A stretch of 39,159 nucleotides of DNA from an uncultured Gammaproteobacteria bacterium (GTDB lineage Bacteria > Pseudomonadota > Gammaproteobacteria > Magnimaribacterales > D2472), in NCBI GenBank assembly GCA_913050015.1, contig CAJXAZ010000003.1, positions 1 to 39,159 of the forward strand, in the 5' to 3' direction. Shown piece after piece: positions 1-11,366 of the stretch. The notes under the pieces were generated by a model. It was not told where the DNA came from, made no database searches, and was given only the letters and a program-made list of their open reading frames with translations. A program made the position numbers and the translations under genes. Every line of letters begins with the position of its first letter. The stretch's first letter is position 1.

Positions 1-236
1 GCACCTGGAAGATTTTGTCCACCATTTGGATTCGAGGAAGTTAGGCCTTCGCATAGAGAAATAAGAAGATGATGCTCAGGAACTCCTGTAACTATATGAG
101 GATCAATCCCTTGAGGTTCAGAGCCATTTCCAAAATGAAAAATTTGCTTATCAAGACCATCATCAACAGGACTTAAGCTTGAAGAGCATCCAGAAATAAA
201 GATAATAACTGCTAGCGTTAGGTATAAATGTCTCAT
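1..236 (-). CDS. Oligopeptide ABC transporter substrate-binding lipoprotein (OppA-like), N-terminal part only; continues past window start
   Basis: Minus-strand ATG at 236; translation MRHLYLTLAVIIFISGCSSSLSPVDDGLDKQIFHFGNGSEPQGIDPHIVTGVPEHHLLISLCEGLTSSNPNGG: lipobox plus SBP family 5-like start. Not in the ORF track because truncated. Confidence 0.75.
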   Translation of the reverse strand, partial: MRHLYLTLAVIIFISGCSSSLSPVDDGLDKQIFHFGNGSEPQGIDPHIVTGVPEHHLLISLCEGLTSSNPNGGQNLPG

Positions 237-238
237 TG

Positions 239-2110
239 TTAAAATACTGAATTATTTAGATTTATTCTGGCATTATCAAAAAGGTCTTCGTTAATAATAG
301 TCGACATATTCTGATTCACCCTTTGCTCGGCAATACTTTGATATTGTTCTATTATTTCTGAAAGGTATTCACCGCTTGGTTGGGTTACTTTTAGAACGTC
401 AACCATAAACGTATCACCATTATTTGAATCCATTGACATAGCCTCACCTGAAGAATATTTAAATAGCTCAGAGAGTATCTCAGGAGGAAGTAGCGAAGAA
501 TTTCTTTTAACTTCTACGAAATTATCGTTAGCAATGTATGCGTAAGCCGAAATCACTGAATCAAGACTGCCATCTAATTTGGCAGCATTAACTTCTTCAA
601 CAAGGAGTGTTTTCTTCTCAATAGCCTTTATGCTCGATAAATAATCTGAAACATTACTTTTGACATCATTAAAGTCAATTAGAGAGGATTCTTTAATATT
701 ATTAATTGAAAGAACAATGAAGCTATCTTCAAGCTCTATTGCATGGGTCACATCAACCTCTGAATCAGAGGAATATAAATACTCAGCAATCCTTCTATCG
801 CTAACATCAAATTTGAAATTATTTGCAGAAGAACTATCACTGGATAGGATTTTTTGTGACAAGACGTCTCCAATTGATTCGATTGAGGAATTTGCAGAAA
901 TCATATCCTCTAGCTCAATAAAATCATCATTCATCAAAGCTCGAGATTCTGAATCAACTAAATCTGTAATAATTTTGCTCTTAAGTTCAGATAACGGCTG
1001 GATATCAGCTTCGTTTATTTCTGTAACCTTAATTAAATGGAAAGAGTCATCAAGTTCAACAATAGAACTTGTTCCTCCAACTGCAATACCTTTAATTGCT
1101 TCACCAAATTCTACAGGAAAGACATCTGAAAAATATTCTAAGTCACCACCAGTATCTCTTGAAACAATATCATCACTAAAAATAGATGCCAACTCACTAA
1201 AGCTTTCGCCGTTCTCAATCTTAGATTTTATGTCATCAACAACTTTATAAGCATCTTCTGAAGATGGATGATTGTTTTTGTCGATCATAATGTGAGATAT
1301 TCTTGTTTGAGATCTCTCGTTTGCTTTAAGTAGATACTCAGCATAGGCATCCTCAACAAAGCCCTCAGGAATTGAGACTCTATCTTTATAATTATCTGAA
1401 GTTAATACAATATAGCTAAATGCTCTTTCCTCATCTGAATAAAATAAACCTTCGTTACTTAAATAGTAATCATTAAGCTCTTCATCACTGCTCGATATAC
1501 TTTCTTTTAATTGATCAAAATCAATTTTAATAAAATCTACATCAACTGATTGTTCTGATAGCTTTGCTAACTCAAGTGACTCCTCTTCAGTTGCAAAATT
1601 TATTGAAGAAATAGCAAATCTATAAATCTCAGTAGCAGTTAAGTTTGTCATCAAATCTATGTAGCTATCTTTGGTTTGTCCATTGGAGTTAACCTGAGCT
1701 TCATATATTCCCTCGTCAAAAACCCCATCAATCTGGAAGGATGGATTTTTAATAATATTTTTCTTAGCAACTTTCTTGGAATTTTTATTTACCATTCCTA
1801 GATTTCTAGCTTTGGATAAAAGTACCTTTTGAACTATTAATTCTTGTTTAATTTGAGCAATCTGCATGTCCTCATCTAGTAAAGCGAAATCAAAGTCTTC
1901 TCCGTAGAGACTTTTAAATCTCTCAACTGTGATATTCGATGCAATCTGAAAATCTGTTTCTGATACGTCTTCACCATTGATGGTTCCCAAAGAACCTCCA
2001 AAGGCCGTTGATAGTGATGATGTGCCAAGAAATACAAATGGTAATGCGCAACATGCGATTACGATAAATAGTCTAGGGCCCGTTAAAAAGTTTCTTAGTG
2101 ATTCAAGCAT
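239..2110 (-). CDS. ppiD: SurA/PpiD-type periplasmic peptidyl-prolyl isomerase with N-terminal membrane anchor
   Basis: N-terminal TM segment, central rotamase motif (RISHIMI...GESFSELASIFSDD...GGDLEYF), located downstream of hup/lon as is canonical. Confidence 0.88.
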   Translation of the reverse strand: MLESLRNFLTGPRLFIVIACCALPFVFLGTSSLSTAFGGSLGTINGEDVSETDFQIASNITVERFKSLYGEDFDFALLDEDMQIAQIKQELIVQKVLLSKARNLGMVNKNSKKVAKKNIIKNPSFQIDGVFDEGIYEAQVNSNGQTKDSYIDLMTNLTATEIYRFAISSINFATEEESLELAKLSEQSVDVDFIKIDFDQLKESISSSDEELNDYYLSNEGLFYSDEERAFSYIVLTSDNYKDRVSIPEGFVEDAYAEYLLKANERSQTRISHIMIDKNNHPSSEDAYKVVDDIKSKIENGESFSELASIFSDDIVSRDTGGDLEYFSDVFPVEFGEAIKGIAVGGTSSIVELDDSFHLIKVTEINEADIQPLSELKSKIITDLVDSESRALMNDDFIELEDMISANSSIESIGDVLSQKILSSDSSSANNFKFDVSDRRIAEYLYSSDSEVDVTHAIELEDSFIVLSINNIKESSLIDFNDVKSNVSDYLSSIKAIEKKTLLVEEVNAAKLDGSLDSVISAYAYIANDNFVEVKRNSSLLPPEILSELFKYSSGEAMSMDSNNGDTFMVDVLKVTQPSGEYLSEIIEQYQSIAEQRVNQNMSTIINEDLFDNARINLNNSVF

Positions 2111-2132
2111 AGTATGTATATTATAGAATAAA

Positions 2133-2156
2133 AAAAGGGTGCATATGCACCCTTTT
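2133..2156 (-). terminator. Rho-independent terminator of hup
   Basis: Perfect palindrome AAAAGGGTGCATATGCACCCTTTT between hup stop and ppiD start; T-run on minus strand. Confidence 0.85.
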
Positions 2157-2171
2157 AAAGTTTAAAAAAAC

Positions 2172-2450
2172 TTAGCTGTGTTTAACCTTGTCTTTAAGGC
2201 CTTTACCGGCTTTAAATCCTGGTACTTTAGAAGCAGCAATGTGCATTGAAGCGCCTGTCTGAGGATTTCTCCCCTCTCTAGCAGCTCTATGTCTTACATT
2301 GAAAGTTCCGAAGCCAACTAACGATACTGTTTCTTCTTTACCTAAAGCATCACCGATACCACCTAAAACAGCATCAACAGCTCTGCCTGCTGAAGCCTTA
2401 GAAATATCTGCACTACCTGCAACCGCGTCAATCAAATCTGATTTATTCAT
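2172..2450 (-). CDS. hup: DNA-binding protein HU
   Basis: [32 protein letters not shown]...[21 protein letters not shown]; start chosen at second Met of the listed ORF (2172..2459), behind an AGGAG motif. Confidence 0.93.
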   Translation of the reverse strand: MNKSDLIDAVAGSADISKASAGRAVDAVLGGIGDALGKEETVSLVGFGTFNVRHRAAREGRNPQTGASMHIAASKVPGFKAGKGLKDKVKHS

Positions 2451-2537
2451 ATTAAACACTCCTCTGTGTAAATTTATTTATATAAATGAACTTATATAAT
2501 GGCTTTTAGATAATAAAAGTCAAGTAAATAAAGGGTT

Positions 2538-4946
2538 TTAGTGAGTTTGTTTATTTCCGCCTTTTGACGAATCACTAGATGAAGATTTATCTTTGGTCGT
2601 CTTTGCAATTTTTGATAACGGCGTTGGCTCCTCAATTAATGCAGAAGATACAACTTCATCAATCCATTCAACAGGAATAATATTTAGGGATTCTGTAATC
2701 TGCTTAGGCATTTCTATTAAGTCAGGTTCATTATCTTTCGGGATAATAACGTTTTTAATTCCACCTCTTTTGGCTGCTAAAAGTTTTTCTTTTAGTCCGC
2801 CAATTTTTAATATTTGACCTCTAAGAGTTATCTCTCCAGTCATGGCTGTATCAGCCCTAACAGGTATTCCAGTAAAAATTGATATAAGAGCAATAGCCAT
2901 ACCACCACCAGCACTTGGACCGTCCTTGGGTGTTGCACCTTCAGGAACATGAATGTGGATATCGTGCTTCTCATAAAAATTTGACTTTATTCCCAGTGAG
3001 CTTGCTCTAGATCTAACAACAGTAAGAGCAGCCTGAATTGATTCTTGCATAACATCGCCAAGGGAACCTGTTTTGATTATCCTGCCCTTTCCATCTACAT
3101 GTGAAGCTTCGATTGTTAGTAGCTCACCGCCAACCTCAGTCCATGCCAAGCCTGTCACTTGACCAATAGCATTATCTTTTTCAGCAATACCAAATTTATA
3201 TTTCTTTATACCAGAGAATTTTTCTAAATTTTTATTCGTAATTTTAGTTGGTGCAGATGTCGTTTTTTTATTTAGCAATCTATCTTTAACAACCTTACGA
3301 AGTATTTTTGCTATTTGTCTTTCCAGACCTCTGACTCCAGCCTCTCTTGTGTAATATCTTATAAGAGAAAGAATTACTTCTTTATCAAAATTAATCTCCC
3401 CATCTTTCAAACCATTTCTTTCTATTTGTTTTGGTAAGAGATATTTATTAGCAATGCTAGATTTTTCATCTTCTATATAGCCAGGTATTCTGATTATCTC
3501 CATTCTATCTAATAGAGGTGTAGGAATATTTAAGCTATTAGCAGTACATACAAACATTACCTCTGAAAGATCGTAGTCAACCTCTAAATAATGATCACTA
3601 AAGGAATTATTTTGTTCTGGATCTAAGACCTCAAGAAGAGCTGAAGCAGGATCGCCTCTACTATCCATGCCCATTTTATCTATCTCATCTAAAAGAAATA
3701 AAGGATTCTTAACTCCAACCTTAGAAAGTTTTTGAATAATCTTGCCTGGCATAGAACCAATATAGGTTCTTCTATGGCCTCTAATTTCCGACTCATCTCT
3801 CACGCCGCCAAGTGACATTCTTACAAACTTCCTATTAGTAGCTCTAGCTATGGACTCACCTAAAGATGTTTTACCGACACCAGGAGGGCCAACTAAACAT
3901 ATAACAGGAGCCTTCATTGATTTAACTCTTTTTTGAACTGCAAGGTACTCAATAATTCTTTCTTTTACTTCCTCAAGTCCATGATGATCTTCTTCCAAGA
4001 TATCAAGAGATGATTGAATATCTGAATTAATCTTAGATTTCTTCTTCCATGGAACTTCTATCATGCAATCTAGGTATGATCGAACAACAGATGCTTCTGC
4101 TGATGATGGAGACATATGCTTAAATTTAGATAATTCACTTTTGGCTTTCTTAAGAGCATCTTTAGGCATTCCTGCTGATTCAATTTTTTCTTCAAGAATA
4201 TCTAATTCATCTCCCTCGTCACCTATCTCACCCAATTCTTTTTGAGCTGCTTTAATTTGCTCATTCAAGTAATATTCTCTTTGAGATTTTTCCATTTGTT
4301 TTTTAACACGTTCTCTTATCTTTTTTTCAACATCAACAACATCAAGCTGTGATTCTATAAAGGTAAGTAATTTCTCAGCTCTTATTTTAAGATCAGCGAT
4401 TTCTAAAACTTCCTGCTTCTTGGAAGCATCAATTGGAAGATGACTTGATATTGAATCAATTAACCTAGAAAGATCATCGAGAGAATCAACTGTTGAAACA
4501 ATTTCGGGAGGTATTCTTTTAGTGATACTAATGTAATCTTCGAATTTTGCTTTTATAAATCTTACTAAATTTGAGGCATCAGCTTCTTTTAAAGGTATGT
4601 CATCAATAGTTGTAACACGGGCAACTGAGTAATCATCCTTATCTATAACTTTTTCTATAGAACATCTCTTATAACCCTCTACTAGAACCTTCATGGTTCC
4701 GTCAGGTAATTTGATTAATTGAAGTAAGTTACTTATAGAGGCTGCCTTATGCATATCAGCAAATAATGGATCCTCAACAACTGGGTCAATCTGACTTACA
4801 AGAACAAGCTTTTTGTTAGATGACATTGCTGCATTTAAGGCTTGAACAGACTTAGGTCTGCCAACAAATAAGGTAGTTACAATTCCAGGAAAGACAACGA
4901 CGTCTCTGAGGGGAATTAAGGGTAAGTCTGATTTAATTTCTTTCAT
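2538..4946 (-). CDS. lon: ATP-dependent protease Lon
   Basis: 802 aa; Walker A GPPGVGKTSLGESIARA, catalytic PKDGPSAGG region, LON N-domain. Confidence 0.97.
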   Translation of the reverse strand: MKEIKSDLPLIPLRDVVVFPGIVTTLFVGRPKSVQALNAAMSSNKKLVLVSQIDPVVEDPLFADMHKAASISNLLQLIKLPDGTMKVLVEGYKRCSIEKVIDKDDYSVARVTTIDDIPLKEADASNLVRFIKAKFEDYISITKRIPPEIVSTVDSLDDLSRLIDSISSHLPIDASKKQEVLEIADLKIRAEKLLTFIESQLDVVDVEKKIRERVKKQMEKSQREYYLNEQIKAAQKELGEIGDEGDELDILEEKIESAGMPKDALKKAKSELSKFKHMSPSSAEASVVRSYLDCMIEVPWKKKSKINSDIQSSLDILEEDHHGLEEVKERIIEYLAVQKRVKSMKAPVICLVGPPGVGKTSLGESIARATNRKFVRMSLGGVRDESEIRGHRRTYIGSMPGKIIQKLSKVGVKNPLFLLDEIDKMGMDSRGDPASALLEVLDPEQNNSFSDHYLEVDYDLSEVMFVCTANSLNIPTPLLDRMEIIRIPGYIEDEKSSIANKYLLPKQIERNGLKDGEINFDKEVILSLIRYYTREAGVRGLERQIAKILRKVVKDRLLNKKTTSAPTKITNKNLEKFSGIKKYKFGIAEKDNAIGQVTGLAWTEVGGELLTIEASHVDGKGRIIKTGSLGDVMQESIQAALTVVRSRASSLGIKSNFYEKHDIHIHVPEGATPKDGPSAGGGMAIALISIFTGIPVRADTAMTGEITLRGQILKIGGLKEKLLAAKRGGIKNVIIPKDNEPDLIEMPKQITESLNIIPVEWIDEVVSSALIEEPTPLSKIAKTTKDKSSSSDSSKGGNKQTH

Positions 4947-4976
4947 AACTCCAATATAGGGATTGTTATGAAAATA

Positions 4977-6236
4977 TCAATTGGCAGATGATGATTTTTT
5001 AGTAGTTGTTTTAAGAAGCCTTATAGGCTCTGATTTAGACATGACTGTATTCTCATCAATAATGACTTTTTCCAAGTCGTTATTTGGAAGACCAAACATT
5101 GTTTCCATCAATAACTCTTCCATGATTGAACGCAAACCTCTGGCTCCTGTCTTTCTTTTTATAGCCTGCTTAGCAATTTCTACCAAAGCCTCATCTCTAA
5201 ATATTAACTCAACATTATCAATCTCAAAAAGATGTTTATATTGATTTACCAAAGCATTTTTAGGCTCTTTAAGTATTCTAACTAAGGCATGCTCATCTAG
5301 CTCATGCAGACTTGATATAACGGGAAGTCGGCCAACAAATTCTGGAATTAAACCATATTTAACTAAATCATCTGGTTCTAAGTCATCTACATTACTAGTA
5401 ATAGGTAGGACATTTGATTTTGAACTGACTTCAGCTCCAAAACCTATCCCAACATTACTATTTCTTAAACTAATAACTTTATCTAGGCCTGAAAATGCTC
5501 CACCGCATATAAAAAGAATATTTGAGGTATCGACCTGAATAAACTCTTGTTGTGGATGCTTTCTTCCACCTTGAGGTGGTATAGAGGCTACTGTTCCTTC
5601 AATCAATTTTAATAATGCCTGTTGAACGCCCTCACCTGAAACATCTCTTGTAATGGATGGGTTGTCAGACTTTCTGGCAATCTTATCAATCTCATCAATA
5701 TAGACAATTCCTAGCTGAGCTCTTTCTGGATCATAATCAGACTTCTGTAATAACTTTTGAATAATATTCTCAACATCTTCTCCCACATAACCAGCTTCAG
5801 TTAAAGTCGTTGCATCTGCTATAGCAAAAGGAACGTTTAATATTTTAGCTAAAGTTTGAGCCAGTAAAGTTTTACCACTACCAGTAGGACCTAAAAGTAA
5901 TACATTGCTTTTTTGAAGCTCTACGGCATCTTTGGAAGTATTCTTTTTTAATCTCTTATAATGATTATAAACAGCGACTGACAAAACTTTTTTTGCTTTT
6001 TCCTGACCGATTACATACTCATCAAGCTTATTAAATATTTCTAAAGGGGATGGAAGTTCTTCTAGAGAATTATCATCCTCGCCGCTCTTAATTTCCTCTT
6101 CAATGATGTCGTTACAAAGATCAACACATTCATTGCAAATATAGACACTGGGACCAGCGATTAATTTCTTAACCTCATCCTGAACCTTGCCACAAAAAGA
6201 GCAATTTAATTTATCTGAAGAAGTTTCACTTGCCAT
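4977..6236 (-). CDS. clpX: ATP-dependent Clp protease ATP-binding subunit ClpX
   Basis: Zinc-binding N-domain [25 protein letters not shown]. Listed ORF begins at 6269; [17 protein letters not shown] start at 6236 fits the family. Confidence 0.97.
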   Translation of the reverse strand: MASETSSDKLNCSFCGKVQDEVKKLIAGPSVYICNECVDLCNDIIEEEIKSGEDDNSLEELPSPLEIFNKLDEYVIGQEKAKKVLSVAVYNHYKRLKKNTSKDAVELQKSNVLLLGPTGSGKTLLAQTLAKILNVPFAIADATTLTEAGYVGEDVENIIQKLLQKSDYDPERAQLGIVYIDEIDKIARKSDNPSITRDVSGEGVQQALLKLIEGTVASIPPQGGRKHPQQEFIQVDTSNILFICGGAFSGLDKVISLRNSNVGIGFGAEVSSKSNVLPITSNVDDLEPDDLVKYGLIPEFVGRLPVISSLHELDEHALVRILKEPKNALVNQYKHLFEIDNVELIFRDEALVEIAKQAIKRKTGARGLRSIMEELLMETMFGLPNNDLEKVIIDENTVMSKSEPIRLLKTTTKKSSSAN

Positions 6237-6840
6237 TAATTGGACCTCTTTCATTAAGTATTTTATCAACTATCCCATAAGATTTAGCAGAAGTAGCATC
6301 TAAGAAATTATCTCTATCAGTATCTTTTTCTATTTTCTTAATTGTTTGGCCTGTATGTTTTGCAAGGATCTCATTGACAACTTTTTTCATATGAAGAATT
6401 TCTTTGGCGTGAATTTCAAAATCAGAAGCTTGACCCTGAAAACCACCCAGAGGCTGATGTATCATAATTCTAGAATTTGGCAGAGCAAATCGCTTACCCT
6501 TGTCTCCACCTGCTAGGAGAATTGCTCCCATACTAGCAGCTTGACCAATACATAATGTTGAAATGGATGCGGATATAAATTGCATGGTGTCATATATAGC
6601 AAGACCAGCTGAAATACTTCCACCAGGTGAATTAATATAAATTGATATATCTTTTTCTGGATTCTCTGACTCAAGAAATAAGAGCTGGGCAACTACAAGA
6701 TTGGACATATAGTCATCAACCTGACCCGTTAGAAATATAACTCTTTCCTTAAGAAGCCTTGAGTAAATGTCAAAAGATCTCTCACCCCTTGGAGTCTGCT
6801 CTATTACCATCGGAACTAATGTTGATTGTATATCGTTCAT
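6226..6840 (-). CDS. clpP: ATP-dependent Clp protease proteolytic subunit
   Basis: [42 protein letters not shown]. Confidence 0.97.
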   Translation of the reverse strand: MNDIQSTLVPMVIEQTPRGERSFDIYSRLLKERVIFLTGQVDDYMSNLVVAQLLFLESENPEKDISIYINSPGGSISAGLAIYDTMQFISASISTLCIGQAASMGAILLAGGDKGKRFALPNSRIMIHQPLGGFQGQASDFEIHAKEILHMKKVVNEILAKHTGQTIKKIEKDTDRDNFLDATSAKSYGIVDKILNERGPINGK

Positions 6841-6846
6841 ATCTAC

Positions 6847-8142
6847 CTATTTATTTGAAAGTTCGGAAAATTTAATTACCTTACCTTTAGATTTAAGGGC
6901 ATTTTCTAATTTTTCAACTAGCTGCTCTTCTAATACTATCATTTTAAATTGATCTAGTTGCTGAGGTTGATTCTCAACCCACTGTTTAAATTGATCGGAA
7001 TCTTTATATTTAGCTGATTCTCTCTCAACATAAGCATCTACATTTTCCTTAGTTACAGTTATCTCAAAATGCTTAATTAGTTCTGAAAAAAGCAGATCGA
7101 GCTTTACTCTTTTTCCCGCATTTTCCATGAATGAATCTATTGGAAATAAGTCATCTCCAGCATTTTCCTCAGTATGCCCAATTCTCATTAAAGCATCTTT
7201 ACGCATTAGGTCTGCTTGCTCATTAACAGTAACCTTAGGCACTGAAATTTTATTTGTCTTTAAAAGAGTTTCATAAATAGATTCTTTAGTAAGGTCTTTT
7301 TCCTGCAAAGCCACCTCTTTCTTCATTCTATTAGTAATCTCTTCTTTAAAAGCTGCCTCATCCTTCACATCCATTTCAAGCTTTTTAAATAACTCTTCAT
7401 CTACTTTTGCAGCACTTAGTTCCTGAATGGTCTTTAAATTAATTTTAAATTCAGCTTCGATACCAGCAAGATCTTTCTTAAAATAATCATCTGGAAAAGT
7501 AGATTTAATTGAAAATTCGGATGGCTCTTTTCCAATAATGGAATCTTCAAATCCTGGAATCATAGAATTACTTCCAAGAACTAATTTAAAATCTACAGCT
7601 GAATTTCCTTCAAACTCTTCGCCATTAATAGTTCCTGTAAAATCTAAAATAACCTGGTCATCTTTTTGTGATTTTCTACTTACATCTTTCCAATCACCAT
7701 ATCTTTTAACAATATCCTTAATAGCCAAGTCTATGTCATCTTCTTCAATTGAGATCGTAACCTCTTCATAGCTAGTCCATCTACTTAACTTAGGTGTTAT
7801 ATCTGGAAAAACTTCAAAAGTTGCAGAGTAAGAGATCGGCTTAGTAGGATCTTCGCTTTCAAGATCTACTGTCGGAGGTGACGCAGGTCTTAAATTGTTC
7901 TCAGCCAATGCTGGAGGATATGAGTTTTGAATCAATTCATTAACAACATCTCCATGAATCGACGGTCCATATCTTTGCTTTAAAACATCAGTTGGAACCT
8001 TGCCTTTTCTAAACCCGTCAAGCTTGGCTTCTCCTCTGATTTTATTAATCTTGGATTCAAATTTTGAATTGTACTCATCTACTGGAATAGAAACTGTTAA
8101 TTTCCTTTCCAAATCCTTGAGTTTTTTTAACTTACTAGTCAT
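6847..8142 (-). CDS. tig: Trigger factor
   Basis: 431 aa; GFRKGKVP ribosome-binding motif, FKBP-like domain, position upstream of clpP. Confidence 0.96.
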   Translation of the reverse strand: MTSKLKKLKDLERKLTVSIPVDEYNSKFESKINKIRGEAKLDGFRKGKVPTDVLKQRYGPSIHGDVVNELIQNSYPPALAENNLRPASPPTVDLESEDPTKPISYSATFEVFPDITPKLSRWTSYEEVTISIEEDDIDLAIKDIVKRYGDWKDVSRKSQKDDQVILDFTGTINGEEFEGNSAVDFKLVLGSNSMIPGFEDSIIGKEPSEFSIKSTFPDDYFKKDLAGIEAEFKINLKTIQELSAAKVDEELFKKLEMDVKDEAAFKEEITNRMKKEVALQEKDLTKESIYETLLKTNKISVPKVTVNEQADLMRKDALMRIGHTEENAGDDLFPIDSFMENAGKRVKLDLLFSELIKHFEITVTKENVDAYVERESAKYKDSDQFKQWVENQPQQLDQFKMIVLEEQLVEKLENALKSKGKVIKFSELSNK

Positions 8143-8161
8143 ATGATTTACCTAATTTAAA

Positions 8162-8239
8162 TGGGGCGAGCGATGGGGTTCGAACCCACGGCCTCCGGAG
8201 CCACAATCCAGCGCTCTAACCAACTGAGCTACGCCCGCC
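8162..8239 (-). tRNA. tRNA-His (anticodon GTG)
   Basis: Minus strand GGCGGGCGTAGCTCAGTTGGTTAGAGCGCTGGATTGTGGCTCC...GGGTTCGAACCC...GCTCGCCCCA; encoded G-1, C73 and CCA. Confidence 0.96.
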
Positions 8240-8370
8240 ACGAAACGCCACATTATAGATTAAAAATTACTATTATTAATTTTTTATTAAGCTAATATTA
8301 TGATTAAAGCTCTCAATGCTATTTATTCAATAGTTTTAGGGTCAAAGTATTTATTTAACAGGCGCTTATT

Positions 8371-9771
8371 ATGGATAATTTTTTAGAAGACACTACTCGG
8401 TTTGTTAACCAAGCTATAAAGTTTGTTCCTATTTCAAAAGGGCTTGCGAATAAAATTACCACCTGTAACTCAACATATACAGTGAGATTCGGCGTTAGGC
8501 TTCGAGGTGATATATATACATTTGAAGGCTGGCGTTCAGTTCATTCAGAGCATATGGAACCAACTAAAGGTGGCATAAGGTTTGATATGGCAACTCATGC
8601 GGACGAGGTTGAAGCCCTAGCTGCATTAATGTCTTATAAGAATGCGATTATTAATGTGCCATTTGGAGGATCTAAAGGTGGTCTTAAAATTAATCCTCAT
8701 GAGTGGGAAGAGTTTGAAATTGAAAAAATAACCAGAAGATTTGCTCAAGAACTAATTAAAAGAGATCTCATAAGTCCTTCTCAAAACGTACCAGCACCAG
8801 ATATTGGAACTTCATCCAGAGAAATGGCGTGGATTGCAGATGAGTATAGAAAACTTAAATCAACTGATATAAATGCTGCAGCGTGTGTAACAGGAAAACC
8901 AATAAATAAAAATGGACTACCTGGAAGAGAAGAAGCTACTGGAAGAGGAATCCAGTATATTGCTAGAGAGTTTTATAAAAATGAAGACCTTCTTGAAAGG
9001 TTTGGGCTTTCTAAAAATTTAGAAAATAAAACTTTGATTGTTCAGGGCTTGGGAAATGTTGGCTACCATGCATCCAAATTCTTAACTGAAGACGAAAATG
9101 TTAAATTAATTGGCATCGCTGAGTATAACGGTGCTATTTATAACGAGAATGGCATCAACGTAGAACATGCTAAAAAGTTCTTTACCAAAAATAAATCTTT
9201 TAAAAACTATACCAAAGCCAAATTTATAAAAGATGGCGGTCTTTTATTTAAAAAAGAATGTGACATATTAATACCAGCTGCTAGAGAGAATGTTATTACA
9301 GAAAAAAATGCTGGCTCGGTTAAGGCTAAACTTATTATTGAAGCTGCTAATGGTCCCATTAGCTATGCAGCAAATAAGATCCTTAATAAAATGAATATTT
9401 TTGTCATACCAGATATTCTTGCTAATTCTGGCGGAGTAGCTGTGAGTTATTTTGAGTGGGTAAAAAATATAAGACACATAAGATTTGGCAGACTTGAAAA
9501 GAGAGAGAATGCTCTAAGGTACACAACGCTAATCGAAGCAATTGAGTCTATGACAGGAAAATCAATGCCAGAAAAATATAAAAGAAATTTTATTGACGGG
9601 ATTGAAGAAATTGATCTTATTAGATCAGGGCTTGATGACATGATGATTGACGGATTCCAAGAAGTAAAAAAGGCTTACATGGAAAATAATAAAATACCTG
9701 ATTTCAGAACAGCAGCTTACAAAGTAGCTATTGAGAAGATTGCCTTGTCGTATGACTTTATAGGTCTTTAG
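8371..9771 (+). CDS. Glu/Leu/Phe/Val dehydrogenase family (probable NAD(P)-glutamate dehydrogenase)
   Basis: EPTKGGIRF, MSYKNAIINVPFGGSKGG, VQGLGNVGYHASKF Rossmann motif. Confidence 0.9.
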   Translation: MDNFLEDTTRFVNQAIKFVPISKGLANKITTCNSTYTVRFGVRLRGDIYTFEGWRSVHSEHMEPTKGGIRFDMATHADEVEALAALMSYKNAIINVPFGGSKGGLKINPHEWEEFEIEKITRRFAQELIKRDLISPSQNVPAPDIGTSSREMAWIADEYRKLKSTDINAAACVTGKPINKNGLPGREEATGRGIQYIAREFYKNEDLLERFGLSKNLENKTLIVQGLGNVGYHASKFLTEDENVKLIGIAEYNGAIYNENGINVEHAKKFFTKNKSFKNYTKAKFIKDGGLLFKKECDILIPAARENVITEKNAGSVKAKLIIEAANGPISYAANKILNKMNIFVIPDILANSGGVAVSYFEWVKNIRHIRFGRLEKRENALRYTTLIEAIESMTGKSMPEKYKRNFIDGIEEIDLIRSGLDDMMIDGFQEVKKAYMENNKIPDFRTAAYKVAIEKIALSYDFIGL

Positions 9772-10405
9772 GAAAATATAAGGGATCATCTAGCTCTTTC
9801 CATGGCTTGTATGAAGTCATTATATTTTTTAAAAGATCACTTTCTAAGAAGGTATTTAGCCAGTATTTAATATTTTTAATATCTTCTTGAGCATCAAACC
9901 ATTCACTATTAGCTAATCTAAACTGCCTAATAAATGGAAGGATGGAGATATCAAGCTTATTTATATCATCTCCAAAAAACCAAGTCGGCCCGACAAAAAA
10001 TTTATCAAGCTCTTTTAATATCTGTAAACAGGACTCTCTGTGAATTTGTTCATTTACGTCATGATATCTAGTTGAGTACTTGTACCGATCAAGATTGAAT
10101 TTAAAATCTCCGTCAAACAATTCTATAGTTTTATCAGTAAATATTTCTTGATGGTCCAGCAAGTTAGCATCGAATACATTATGTTGTTTCAAGGCCCAAT
10201 TAATAACATCAAGACTTTCATCAATAACATTACCATTATCTAAAAGTAAGACTGGAACAGTGCCCTTAGGAGATGTATCTAGCATTGCTGAAGGTTTATT
10301 CTTTAAACTTACCTCTCTTAGCTCGCATTGAATATCCGTTAAGCAGAGTGCCATTCTAGCTCTCATTGCGTAGGGACATCTTTTGAATGAATACAAAATA
10401 TGCAT
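9758..10405 (-). CDS. Glutathione S-transferase-like / glutaredoxin-2-like protein
   Basis: YSFKRCPYAMRARMAL...SPKGTVPVLLLDNGNVIDESLDVINW N-terminal GST fold. Confidence 0.8.
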   Translation of the reverse strand: MHILYSFKRCPYAMRARMALCLTDIQCELREVSLKNKPSAMLDTSPKGTVPVLLLDNGNVIDESLDVINWALKQHNVFDANLLDHQEIFTDKTIELFDGDFKFNLDRYKYSTRYHDVNEQIHRESCLQILKELDKFFVGPTWFFGDDINKLDISILPFIRQFRLANSEWFDAQEDIKNIKYWLNTFLESDLLKNIMTSYKPWKELDDPLYFPKDL

Positions 10406-10414
10406 AATTATGAA

Positions 10415-11344
10415 TTATTTTTTAGCCAGATCTTTTGGCCCAATATGTTTTTGATTTCTTCCTCTTGCTATTTCAATCTGTTTTTGTCTGCTCATATATC
10501 TAGCCTTTTGCTCCTCAGTCTTTTCATTAAAGCACTTATGACAAGCCACGCCTTTTATATAACTTACAGATTTCTTGTCTTCTTCGGTTATTGGCATTCT
10601 GCATCCATGACACATATCGAAGGTACCTACTGATAAATCATGCCTAACAGATACTCTATCATCAAAAACAAAACACTCTCCACTCCATAAGGAATCTTTC
10701 TCGTCTACAACTTCAAAGTACTTTAGTATTCCTCCTTTAAGATGGTTAACATTATTGAATCCATCCTTCTTCATAAAAGAGGATGCTTTTTCACAACGTA
10801 TTCCTCCAGTACAAAACATAGCAACTTTTTTTGTTTCTTTATCTTCTTTTGAAAAATTTTGTTTTTTGACCCACTCAGGAAATTCTCTAAATTTAACAGT
10901 ATTTGGATTTATTGAATTTTTAAAGGTTCCAATGGAATACTCATAATCATTTCTAGTATCTATAAGAATAGTATTTTCATCAGATATTAAATCATTCCAA
11001 TTTTCAGGATCAACATACTGACCAACGATGTCATTTGGATCAATGGACTCATCACCAATAGTTACAATCTCTTTCTTTAATTTTATCTTGAGCCTAGCAA
11101 ATGGATTTTCCTTAGATTCTGAATATTTAATATCTAGATCAGAAAATCCATGAATGCTTTTGATATATTTTAAAGCTAGTTTTAGATTAGCTTGGTCTCC
11201 AGCAATGGTTCCATTTAGCCCTTCCTCGCCTACTAAAATAGTTCCAGTAATTAAATTATTTTTTAACTGTTTACGTAATTCAACTTGAAGAGTCTTAGGA
11301 TTTTCGATCACTGAAAATTTATAAAGTGCGGCTACTGAGTACAT
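10415..11344 (-). CDS. trhO: tRNA uridine(34) hydroxylase (rhodanese-related, YceA family)
   Basis: Rhodanese active-site CTGGIRCEKASS and C-terminal CHGCRMP..CHKCF motif. Confidence 0.9.
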   Translation of the reverse strand: MYSVAALYKFSVIENPKTLQVELRKQLKNNLITGTILVGEEGLNGTIAGDQANLKLALKYIKSIHGFSDLDIKYSESKENPFARLKIKLKKEIVTIGDESIDPNDIVGQYVDPENWNDLISDENTILIDTRNDYEYSIGTFKNSINPNTVKFREFPEWVKKQNFSKEDKETKKVAMFCTGGIRCEKASSFMKKDGFNNVNHLKGGILKYFEVVDEKDSLWSGECFVFDDRVSVRHDLSVGTFDMCHGCRMPITEEDKKSVSYIKGVACHKCFNEKTEEQKARYMSRQKQIEIARGRNQKHIGPKDLAKK

Positions 11345-11366
11345 GGAGGGATATTATATAAGAAAA

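Noticed and set aside
660-1250. 196-aa plus-strand ORF opposite ppiD
   Set aside because: Ser-rich antisense shadow of a well-supported gene; no recognisable domain.
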